This document shows, piece after piece, positions 28,196-36,032 of a DNA stretch of 64,000 nt. Location: positions 20,439-84,438 of the forward strand of contig JAXMAR010000036.1 of assembly GCA_046350295.1 (NCBI GenBank), written 5' to 3'. How positions within the stretch are numbered: the stretch's first letter is position 1; each line of letters opens with the position of its first letter. The notes beneath the pieces are model-generated. The model worked only from the letters and a program-made list of their open reading frames with translations. It searched no databases and was not told where the DNA came from. The position numbers were made by a program, and so were the translations under genes. Source of the DNA: JAXMAR01 sp046350295 (GTDB lineage Bacteria; Planctomycetota; Planctomycetia; Gemmatales; Gemmataceae).

Positions 28196-29173
28196 TTGAA
28201 CAAGCTGGACCGGAAGCCTGCACGTCCCAATCTGGCGCTTTTCGATCAGGACCGCAAACCCAAATTGGCGCTTGACGGGCTCGCTCCCTATTACAGCACA
28301 TCGCTCGGGGACGCATACTTGGCCGACTCGCTGGCCGTCTTGCGGGCTCTGCCGGACCATTCGGTCAATTTGGTCCTCACGTCTCCGCCGTATGCGCTTC
28401 ACTTCAAGAAAGAATATGGAAACGCGGACAAGGCCGCGTACGTGGAGTGGTTTCTGCCCTTCGCGGCGCAGATTCTCCGTGTTTTGAGCGATGACGGCAG
28501 CTTCGTGCTCAACATCGGCGGGAGCTACAATCCACGGGTCCCGACTCGCTCGCTGTACCACTTCAAGTTGCTGATCGCCTTGGTCGAGCGTGTCGGATTT
28601 CACCTGGCCCAGGAGTGCTTCTGGTTCAATCCCGCCAAGATGCCGATGCCCGCCGAATGGGTCACTGTCCGTCGGATACGCGTCAAGGATGCCGTCGAGT
28701 ACGTTTGGTGGCTGTCGAAAACGCCCTGGCCAAAAGCCGACAACCGGGCTGTTCTGCGCGCGTACAGCAAGGACATGGAACGATTGAACAAAAAAGGCTT
28801 GCGGCGCACGACGCGGCCGTCCGGCCACAATGTGAAGCCCAGCTTTTCGAAGGTCGACTCCGGCGGCTCCATTCCGCCAAACCTCGTGGAAGATCTCGTT
28901 GCCGACGATCTGCTGAGGTTCGGCAACAACGCTGCAAACGACCCCTACACCGAACGCTGCAAGGAAAATGGGATCAAGATTCATCCCGCGCGATTTCCCG
29001 CCGCCCTTCCAGAGTTTTTCTTGAAGCTCCTGACCGAGCCCGAGGATGTCGTGCTCGATCCGTTCGCTGGATCCAACACAACAGGCAGCGTCGCGGAACG
29101 GCTGTACCGACGGTGGATCGCTGTTGAAAAAGTCGAAGAATACCTTGCTGCAAGCAAGTTCAGGTTTGACTGA
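28196..29173 (+). CDS. Site-specific DNA methyltransferase, beta class (N4-cytosine type)
   Basis: 325 residues read from a TTG at 28196 behind GAGGGAG. Motif IV is TSPPY (residues 62-66), the form usual in N4-cytosine enzymes. The AdoMet motif I, DPFAGSNTTG, comes near the C-terminus (about 288-297), giving the beta-class order. Motifs such as EYVWWLSKTPWPKADNR and IHPARFPAALPEFFLK recall PvuII-type methyltransferases from memory. It would protect host DNA from the divergent nuclease. It has its own strong promoter, and a DUF1801-like gene follows after 43 bases on the same strand. Confidence 0.88.
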   Translation: MNKLDRKPARPNLALFDQDRKPKLALDGLAPYYSTSLGDAYLADSLAVLRALPDHSVNLVLTSPPYALHFKKEYGNADKAAYVEWFLPFAAQILRVLSDDGSFVLNIGGSYNPRVPTRSLYHFKLLIALVERVGFHLAQECFWFNPAKMPMPAEWVTVRRIRVKDAVEYVWWLSKTPWPKADNRAVLRAYSKDMERLNKKGLRRTTRPSGHNVKPSFSKVDSGGSIPPNLVEDLVADDLLRFGNNAANDPYTERCKENGIKIHPARFPAALPEFFLKLLTEPEDVVLDPFAGSNTTGSVAERLYRRWIAVEKVEEYLAASKFRFD

Positions 29174-29216
29174 ACTGCTGTGGTTGACCGAACCAGTCGA
29201 GCTCACAGGAACTGAC

Positions 29217-29690
29217 ATGGCCGAGTTGAAGACCAAGCCCACCGCCGTCAGCGTCCACGACTTCTTGAGCGCCGTCGCCGACGAGCAGAAGCGCGCCGAC
29301 GCCTTCACCCTTCTCGAGATGATGACCGATATCACCGGCGAGACACCCAAGATGTGGGGCCCCTCCATCGTCGGCTTCGGCCAGTATCACTACGTTTACG
29401 ACAGCGGCCACGAAGGGGACTGCTGCCTCACCGGCTTCTCCCCGCGCAAGGACGCGCTGACGCTCTACCTTTACGCCGGCCTGGAGCAGCGTTTCGCCGC
29501 GGAGCTCAAGGCGCTCGGCAAGGTGAAGACCGGCAAGGGTTGCCTGTACATCAAGAAGCTCGCGGACGTCGACCTGAACGTTCTGCGCGGCATGATCCGC
29601 GCGAGCATCGCCCAGCTGAAGAAGCTGTCCAAGCCGAAGGCGAAGGAAGAGAAAGCGAAGCCGGCCAGGAAGAGCCGTAAGAAGACCTGA
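29217..29690 (+). CDS. DUF1801 domain protein
   Basis: 157 residues. The central part carries the DUF1801 (YdhG-like) pattern: VHDFLSAVADEQKRADAF, MWGPSIVGFGQYHYVYDSG, then GFSPRKDALTLYLYAGLEQ and GKGCLYIKKLADVDLNVLRG. The C-terminal 20 residues are a Lys/Arg-rich tail (AKPARKSRKKT). The ATG at 29217 follows AGGA. It is cytoplasmic with unknown function, read in the same direction as the methyltransferase and the next gene. Confidence 0.75.
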   Translation: MAELKTKPTAVSVHDFLSAVADEQKRADAFTLLEMMTDITGETPKMWGPSIVGFGQYHYVYDSGHEGDCCLTGFSPRKDALTLYLYAGLEQRFAAELKALGKVKTGKGCLYIKKLADVDLNVLRGMIRASIAQLKKLSKPKAKEEKAKPARKSRKKT

Positions 29691-29705
29691 TTTCGTGGAG
29701 AGCCC

Positions 29706-30212
29706 ATGGCCGTCCCGCCGCCGCTACCCGAAAACGTCGAGCTGGGCCCGTTGCCGCGGCCGCAGATCGGCCCGTTCCTCACCCTCGGGGTCGACAAGGA
29801 CGCGGACATCGAAACGATCGAGGCCGCCTGGGCCCAGCGTCTCATCTGGGCACGGAAGAACCTCATCTCCATTCCCCTCGAAGACATCAACTGGGCGCGC
29901 GACGCTCTCAAAGATCCCGAAAAACGCACCCGCTCCGATGCCGGCAGCCTGAACCTCGAAACGACCGACGGCTTCCTTCAGGCTCTGCGCAAACGTTTCC
30001 AGGGCAAGGATCCGGACACGGGCAGCTGCAAGCCGATCGACGTCGAGAAATCCCTCGCCAACTACCTCCCTCCCACCCCCGTCCCGGAAATCGACCAGGT
30101 GCGGCAAACGCTGCCCGTCCCGGTAATCCCCACGGAAGTCCCGGCCGTCCCCCTCATGCTGCAGGAAGCGTTGCAGGCGGAACTCGATCCCTGGGACTCC
30201 ATCCCCCATTAG
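29706..30212 (+). CDS. Hypothetical protein with J-domain-like N-terminal helix pattern
   Basis: 168 residues from an ATG after GGAG, 15 bases downstream of the DUF1801 gene. The segment FLTLGVDKDADIETIEAAWA, followed by INWARDALKDPEKRTRSDAG, resembles the helix layout of J domains (AARELLKDPEKR-type) but lacks the HPD tripeptide. It is therefore better called J-like. The C-terminal half is Pro-rich (LPPTPVPEIDQ). Its function is unknown. Confidence 0.6.
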   Translation: MAVPPPLPENVELGPLPRPQIGPFLTLGVDKDADIETIEAAWAQRLIWARKNLISIPLEDINWARDALKDPEKRTRSDAGSLNLETTDGFLQALRKRFQGKDPDTGSCKPIDVEKSLANYLPPTPVPEIDQVRQTLPVPVIPTEVPAVPLMLQEALQAELDPWDSIPH

Positions 30213-30380
30213 TTCTCAAAACCGGCTTCGTCTCTCGGAGTCTTGAGATGCCGCTTTGACGTTGCCCGCTCGCTCGGACGCATGGGACAATCGGAATGGA
30301 GTCGCGCTAAGGACCCGGATGCCAAGGAGATTGTGACGCGGCTAGATTGATGGTGGGTTCCATTGCTTTTTGGTGATGCG

Positions 30381-30956
30381 ATGCGCACGTCGCAACAGGT
30401 ATACGAGATGCTGGAGAACCAATCCCTCTGGCAGGCGGCTGCCGAGTGCCATCGCTTGCTCGGCGAGGCCAAGGTTCCGCACGCGATTCTGGGTGGTGTG
30501 GCGGTGAGCCTGCACGGTTACCAGCGGAACACGGTGGACGTGGACTTGTTGATCCGACGCCAGGACACGGATCTGGCTCGTGCAGCGCTGGAGCGCGGGC
30601 AGTTTGCCTGGAACTCGGAAGCGACGGAGTTCCGATCCCCGGCCGGGATCGCGGTTCAATGCCTGTACGCGGGGGACCGGGCCGGCTCCGGCAGCGAAGT
30701 CGCCTTGCCCGATCCCGGCGATCCGGCGGCCGTTATCGAGATCGAGGACCTGCCGGTGCTGACGTTGGCGAAGTTGATCGAATCCAAGATCGCCTGCGGT
30801 GAAGGGAACCCGCGCCGAACCCATAAGGACTTCGCGGACGTTGTCGAGCTCGTGATTCACAACGGCCTGAACAGTTCCTTCGCACGCTTCCTGCACAAGT
30901 CCTTGCGAAACACCTATCGGACGCTGGTACACCAGGCGCGCGGCGAGCGCCGTTGA
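30381..30956 (+). CDS. Nucleotidyltransferase-fold protein (DUF6036/AbiEii-like)
   Basis: 191 residues from the ATG at 30381, or in frame from a TTG at 30363. It shows the minimal nucleotidyltransferase pattern: AILGGVAVSLHG (the GG motif), then NTVDVDLLIRRQD with the paired metal-binding aspartates. The helix LTLAKLIESKIACGEGNPR, followed by THKDFADVVELV, is typical of AbiEii/DUF6036 proteins, which often act as one half of toxin-antitoxin or phage-defence pairs. No AbiEi-like partner is adjacent, so its role is open. It precedes the Rrf2 promoter region. Confidence 0.65.
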   Translation: MRTSQQVYEMLENQSLWQAAAECHRLLGEAKVPHAILGGVAVSLHGYQRNTVDVDLLIRRQDTDLARAALERGQFAWNSEATEFRSPAGIAVQCLYAGDRAGSGSEVALPDPGDPAAVIEIEDLPVLTLAKLIESKIACGEGNPRRTHKDFADVVELVIHNGLNSSFARFLHKSLRNTYRTLVHQARGERR

Positions 30957-31217
30957 TGGTGGCGAAACCCAGCACGTGGTCGATGGCGTCTTCTCAGGAC
31001 GGATGCATTGAGACACAACTCCACACCCAATTGCAAATAAATAACTTAATTCGACTCCTCTCACGAACCCCTCACACCTATTGCCTTCCTTCTCACATTC
31101 GCGGCCGTGAATCTTGACCAAAAAGTACACTTTAGTAGAATCAGGATAGACACGGAGAGTCTCTAACTTGATGGCACGTAAGTGCTTTTTCCGTCGCTGC
31201 TTGCTTCGAGGCGGCCC
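30957..31217. other. AT-richer regulatory region before the Rrf2/suf genes
   Basis: About 260 bases, visibly richer in A and T than its surroundings (for example 31033-31050). It contains the promoter and palindrome listed separately. It has no ORF with support. Confidence 0.6.
31114..31141 (+). promoter_or_regulatory. Promoter and operator-like palindrome before the Rrf2 gene
   Basis: TTGACC (31114-31119) and TAGAAT (31136-31141) with a 16-base spacer form a good sigma-70-type promoter 76 bases before the Rrf2 start. Inside the spacer lies AAAGTACACTTT (31122-31133), with perfect five-base arms. This is a natural place for an autorepressing Rrf2/IscR/SufR-type regulator to bind. Promoter and operator functions are inferred from sequence. 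Confidence 0.6.
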
Positions 31218-31730
31218 ATGAAGATCTCGGCTCAGGAAGAGTATGGCTTGCGCTGTCTGATGCGGCTCGTGGAGACGGACAACCACTCCACCACTCTCCC
31301 CGAGGTTGCGGCAGCCGAGGGGCTTTCGGTTCCCTATGTCGCCAAGCTCATGGGGGTGATGCGGCAAGCGGGGCTGATCGAGAGCGTCCGTGGCCGGGCC
31401 GGTGGCTATCGTCTCGCGAAGCCCGCGGAAGAAATCCGCCTCGGCTCGCTCCTTCTGGTCCTGGGCGAGCCGCTCTTCGATGAGCCGAGCTATTGCCAGA
31501 AACATGCGGGGGTTTCCGAAAGCGGCGTGTGCGTGCACCACGGCAGCTGCTCGCTCAAGTCACTGTGGGCAACGCTGGAGCAATGGATGCGCGGCGCCCT
31601 CGATCGGATCACGCTCGCCGATTTGGTGCAGCATCAGGGACGCATCATTGAGTTGTTGAAGGAACGCTTGGCCCATGTCGTCTTCGACGAGGCGCCGGGG
31701 CTGATTTCGTTGACGACCATTGGCGCATAA
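31218..31730 (+). CDS. Rrf2 family regulator with cysteine cluster (putative suf regulator)
   Basis: 170 residues from the ATG at 31218. The N-terminal winged helix matches Rrf2/IscR proteins (MKISAQEEYGLRCLMRLVET, then VPYVAKLMGVMRQAGLIESV and RGRAGGYRLAKP). The C-terminal half has Cys93, Cys105 and Cys111 (C-x11-C-x5-C), with a nearby His, suitable for an Fe-S cluster but spaced differently from E. coli IscR. It lies directly upstream of sufB, in the same direction, with its own promoter. Control of the suf operon according to Fe-S supply, with autoregulation, is the likely job. This follows from the family and position. Confidence 0.85.
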   Translation: MKISAQEEYGLRCLMRLVETDNHSTTLPEVAAAEGLSVPYVAKLMGVMRQAGLIESVRGRAGGYRLAKPAEEIRLGSLLLVLGEPLFDEPSYCQKHAGVSESGVCVHHGSCSLKSLWATLEQWMRGALDRITLADLVQHQGRIIELLKERLAHVVFDEAPGLISLTTIGA

Positions 31731-31738
31731 CGACGTTC

Positions 31739-31814
31739 GTAGGTCAGCCTTTCCAGGCTGACGCGGCTTGAGCAAGTGGTCGGTTTGGCGTCAGCCTGGA
31801 AAGGCTGAACCTAC
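31739..31814. repeat. Inverted-repeat element between the Rrf2 gene and sufB
   Basis: GTAGGTCAGCCTTTCCAGGC (31739-31763 with its continuation) is mirrored by CCTGGAAAGGCTGAACCTAC (ending 31814), separated by 25 bases. The GTAGG/CCTAC ends are the same as those of the REPIN-like elements elsewhere in the window although the inner sequence differs. It may influence Rrf2-to-sufB transcription. Confidence 0.7.
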
Positions 31815-31837
31815 AGGATTCAAGGGCTACGGAAGAC

Positions 31838-33289
31838 ATGAGCACCGCTACCAGCACGATCGCTGAACTCGCCAACCGCGAATACAAGGACGGTTTCTAT
31901 ACCGACATCGAAACCGAGTCCCTGCCTCCCGGCTTGAACGAGGACATCATCCGCGCGATTTCGGCCCGCAAGGAAGAGCCGGCCTGGCTGCTCGACTGGC
32001 GCCTCAAGGCCTATCGCCACTGGCTGACGATGGAGGAGCCGCGCTGGTGGCCCAACGTCAAGTTCGACCGGATCGACTATCAGAACATCATCTACTACGC
32101 CGCCCCCAAGAAGAAGAAACAGCTCAAGAGCCTGGACGAGGTCGATCCCGAGCTGCGCAAGACCTTCGAGAAGCTCGGCATCTCCCTCGACGAGCAGAAG
32201 CGCCTCTCCAACGTCGCGGTCGACGCCGTCTTCGATAGCGTCAGCGTCGCCACCACGTTCCGCGAGAAGCTCGCCGAGATGGGCGTCATCTTCTGCTCGT
32301 TCTCCGAAGCAGTTCGCGAGCACCCGGACCTGGTCCGCAAGTACCTCGGCTCCGTCGTCCCCTACAACGACAACTATTTCGCCGCCCTCAACTCGGCGGT
32401 CTTCTCCGACGGCAGCTTCTGCTACATCCCCAAGGGCGTTCGCTGCCCCATGGAGTTGTCGACCTATTTCCGCATCAACGCCAAGGACACCGGCCAGTTC
32501 GAACGCACCTTGATCGTCGCCGAGGAGAAGGCCTACGTCAGCTATCTCGAAGGCTGCACCGCCCCGATACGCGACGAGAACCAGTTGCACGCCGCGGTGG
32601 TCGAGCTGGTGTGCGCCGGCGACGACGCCCAGATCAAGTACTCCACCGTCCAGAACTGGTACCCCGGCGACAAGGAAGGCAAGGGGGGCATCTACAACTT
32701 CGTCACCAAGCGCGGCGCCGCCCGCGGCAAGCGCTCCAAGATCTCCTGGACCCAGGTCGAGACCGGCTCCGCCATCACCTGGAAATACCCGAGCTGCATC
32801 CTCCAGGGGGACGACTCGGTCGGCGAGTTCTACTCCGTCGCCCTCACCAACCACAAGCAGCAGGCCGACACCGGGACCAAGATGATTCACATCGGCAAGA
32901 ACACGCGCAGCACCATCGTCAGCAAAGGCATCTCCGCGGGCCGCGGCCAGAACACCTACCGCGGCCAGGTCAAAGTGCTGGCGAACGCGGCCAATTCGCG
33001 CAACTATTCGCAATGCGATTCGCTGCTCTTGGGGGACAAGTGCGGCGCCCACACGTTCCCCTACATCGAGGTGAAGAACCCGACCTCGACGGTGGAGCAC
33101 GAAGCGTCGACGTCGAAGATTGGCGAGGACCAGATCTTCTACTGCAAGCAGCGCGGCCTCTCCGCCGAGGACGCGGTCAACATGATCGTCAACGGCTTCT
33201 GCAAGGAAGTCTTCCGCGAGCTACCGATGGAGTTCGCGGTGGAGGCGCAGAAGCTGTTGGGGGTGAGCTTGGAGGGGAGCGTTGGGTGA
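31838..33289 (+). CDS. sufB: Fe-S cluster assembly scaffold SufB
   Basis: 483 residues, the usual SufB length, starting at an ATG after GGAAG. It has the signatures WLLDWRLKAYRHWLTMEEPR, GVIFCSFSEAVREHPDLV, NSAVFSDGSFCYIPKGVRCP, SYLEGCTAPIRDENQLHAAV, a QNWYPGDKEGKGGIYNFVTK block and the C-terminal HEASTSKIGEDQIFYCKQRG. SufB assembles nascent clusters in the SufBC2D complex, powered by SufC. It is the first structural gene of the operon. A toxin-antitoxin pair follows before sufC, which is unusual. Confidence 0.96.
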   Translation: MSTATSTIAELANREYKDGFYTDIETESLPPGLNEDIIRAISARKEEPAWLLDWRLKAYRHWLTMEEPRWWPNVKFDRIDYQNIIYYAAPKKKKQLKSLDEVDPELRKTFEKLGISLDEQKRLSNVAVDAVFDSVSVATTFREKLAEMGVIFCSFSEAVREHPDLVRKYLGSVVPYNDNYFAALNSAVFSDGSFCYIPKGVRCPMELSTYFRINAKDTGQFERTLIVAEEKAYVSYLEGCTAPIRDENQLHAAVVELVCAGDDAQIKYSTVQNWYPGDKEGKGGIYNFVTKRGAARGKRSKISWTQVETGSAITWKYPSCILQGDDSVGEFYSVALTNHKQQADTGTKMIHIGKNTRSTIVSKGISAGRGQNTYRGQVKVLANAANSRNYSQCDSLLLGDKCGAHTFPYIEVKNPTSTVEHEASTSKIGEDQIFYCKQRGLSAEDAVNMIVNGFCKEVFRELPMEFAVEAQKLLGVSLEGSVG

Positions 33290-33335
33290 GATTGCGCCGT
33301 CGCAATAATGTCAGATGCAAAGGAAGGAGTGGCGA

Positions 33336-33593
33336 ATGTCGACCAAAACTGCAACGCTTGAAGTTCAGGCGTTTCTCGAAAGCTTGCAACAACCCACTCA
33401 ACTAGTGGACTCGAACGGCCGCTTGCTTGGGACGTTCGCTCCGGTGTCTCCTGACCAAGCGGATCTGCTCGTGCGTGCGGCCAAGGCGTTTGACGAAGGC
33501 GAGGGTAAGCGTCGCTTCGAGGTGGAACGTGGGAAGGGCAACACGACCGCTGAAGTCCTTGCCCAACTAGAAGGGCTTGGAAGACAAGCATGA
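33336..33593 (+). CDS. Antitoxin-like protein inside the suf operon
   Basis: 85 residues from an ATG behind GGAAGGAG. It is acidic and helical at the C-terminus (FDEGEGKRRFEVERGKGNTT, then AEVLAQLEGLGRQA) with a short strand-rich middle (QPTQLVDSNGRLLGTFAPV). It overlaps the toxin-like gene by four bases (ATGA), the usual order and coupling of type II antitoxins. I assign no Pfam family. The antitoxin role is inferred from its size and coupling to the RelE/ParE-like neighbour. Confidence 0.6.
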   Translation: MSTKTATLEVQAFLESLQQPTQLVDSNGRLLGTFAPVSPDQADLLVRAAKAFDEGEGKRRFEVERGKGNTTAEVLAQLEGLGRQA

Positions 33594-33862
33594 TCTTCAC
33601 GGTCACATGGTTGCCCAGCGCTCAGGACGAACTCGCCCGTATCTGGATGGCCGCCCTGGATCGCAAGGCGGTGGCGGACGCCTCAAACCAGATCGATCGA
33701 GAGTTGCGTCAAGACGGCCATTTGAAAGGCGTTCCCTTCCAAGGTTTTTTTCTGTTCGAGATTGCCCCGTTGATGGTCAAGTTTGCCGTTTCGCTCAATG
33801 ATCGAATCATTGAAGTGATTGATGTGAAACGCTCCGTTTCCGGCAATGGTTCTATCCATTAG
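33590..33862 (+). CDS. RelE/ParE-family toxin-like protein inside the suf operon
   Basis: 90 residues with the RelE/ParE outline: an N-terminal strand (MIFTVTWLPSAQDELARIW), a long helix (AVADASNQIDRELRQDG), then strands GFFLFEIAPLMVKFAVSL and RIIEVIDVKRS. The stop is seven bases before the sufC ATG. This pair therefore sits within the sufB-sufC transcript. A ribosome-dependent mRNA endonuclease (RelE) or gyrase poison (ParE) are the family alternatives, which cannot be separated here. Confidence 0.7.
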   Translation: MIFTVTWLPSAQDELARIWMAALDRKAVADASNQIDRELRQDGHLKGVPFQGFFLFEIAPLMVKFAVSLNDRIIEVIDVKRSVSGNGSIH

Positions 33863-33869
33863 GTCGAAT

Positions 33870-34634
<765 letters not shown>

Positions 34635-34706
34635 CGTTTAGCCGCGTTTCGAAGAAACGCGAGCGCCGACGCTTTTGTCAACATCGTGGCATCCGCAGGG
34701 TAGGAA

Positions 34707-35996
34707 ATGACACTGCTCGAAGACAAGAAAGACGTTTTCCTCCGCCAGTTCGAGGACCTCGATCGCAAGCGCCGGCCGCGGCATTACGACATGCAGCGCC
34801 GTCTGGGTCGCGGCCTGTTCGGCGATCTCGGCTTCCCCGGCGCGAAGACGGAGGATTGGCGCTTCACGAACGTCGCCCCGCTCCTGCGCGTCCCCTTCGC
34901 CCTCGCCGAGCCCAACCGCGCCGACCTGCCGTTGCCCCTTCCCGCCGCCCCGGACGCTGTCCGCCTCGTCTTCGTCAACGGCGTCTACTCCGCCGAAGAA
35001 AGCCGCATCCCCGCCGCGCTCAGGATCGCCGTCGGCAGCCTCGCCCAGCCCGCCCCGGAGCATCTGCGGCAAATCGAGTCGCTCCTCGGCCAGATCGCCG
35101 ACCCGAGCGACCATGTCTTCACCGCCCTCAACGCCGGCCTCGTCAGCGACGGCGCCTATATCCTCCTTCCGCCCGACACGGCATTCATCGAGCCGATCGA
35201 GATCATCTACTGCACGGCCGGCGGCGCGCAGCCGGTCGCCACCTATCCGCGCACGCTCATCTTCGCTGGCCGCGCCAGCCAGGCCCGCATCGTCGAGCGC
35301 TACGTCGGCAAGGCGGGCGGCGTCTACCTCACCGACGCCGTCACCGAGATCGTCGTCGAACAGGGCGCCAACGTCGACCATTACAAGGTGCAGGAAGAGA
35401 GCCTGGGCGGGAACCATCTGGCCAACACGCAGGTCGTGCAGAAACGCGACAGCGTGTTCACCAGCCACTACGTCTCCCGCGGCGCCGCCCTCGCCCGCAA
35501 CGAGACGCGCGTCCGCTTCGACGGCCAGGGCTGCACCGCCACCGTCAACGGCCTTTACGTCGCCCGTGGCAAGCAGCACGTCGACAACTTCACCGTCATC
35601 GATCACGCCCAGCCCCATTGTGCCAGCCACGAACTGTACAAGGGTGTCTTGGACGGCGAGGCCCACGGCGTCTTCAACGGCAAGATCTTCGTCCGCCAGG
35701 ACGCCCAGAAGACGGACGCCAAGCAGACCAACAAGGTGCTGCTCCTCTCCGACAAGGCCGTCATCGACACCAAGCCGCAGCTCGAGATCTTCGCCGACGA
35801 CGTCAAGTGCACCCACGGCGCCACCATCGGCCAACTGGACGCTACGCAGCTCTTCTACCTCCAAGCCCGCGGTATCCCGCGCGACGAGGCCCGGAAGATC
35901 CTGACTTTCGCCTTCGCCAACGACATCGTCAGCCGCATTCAGATCGAAAGCCTGAGACAGGAGCTGGAAGACTGGCTGGTGAAGGACGGGGCTTGA
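34707..35996 (+). CDS. sufD: Fe-S cluster assembly protein SufD
   Basis: 429 residues. It has the SufD-type N-terminus (GFPGAKTEDWRFTNVAPLLR) and the beta-helix core shared with SufB: VNGLYVARGKQHVDNFTVID, HGVFNGKIFVRQDAQKTDAK, then CTHGATIGQLDATQLFYLQ and ARGIPRDEARKILTFAF. It partners SufB and SufC and supports iron delivery in the complex. It begins after a 72-base gap behind sufC and is followed by sufSE after 36 bases. Confidence 0.95.
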   Translation: MTLLEDKKDVFLRQFEDLDRKRRPRHYDMQRRLGRGLFGDLGFPGAKTEDWRFTNVAPLLRVPFALAEPNRADLPLPLPAAPDAVRLVFVNGVYSAEESRIPAALRIAVGSLAQPAPEHLRQIESLLGQIADPSDHVFTALNAGLVSDGAYILLPPDTAFIEPIEIIYCTAGGAQPVATYPRTLIFAGRASQARIVERYVGKAGGVYLTDAVTEIVVEQGANVDHYKVQEESLGGNHLANTQVVQKRDSVFTSHYVSRGAALARNETRVRFDGQGCTATVNGLYVARGKQHVDNFTVIDHAQPHCASHELYKGVLDGEAHGVFNGKIFVRQDAQKTDAKQTNKVLLLSDKAVIDTKPQLEIFADDVKCTHGATIGQLDATQLFYLQARGIPRDEARKILTFAFANDIVSRIQIESLRQELEDWLVKDGA

Positions 35997-36032
35997 GACG
36001 CCGCGTCGTGCCGGCCGGAAACGGGTGACATC

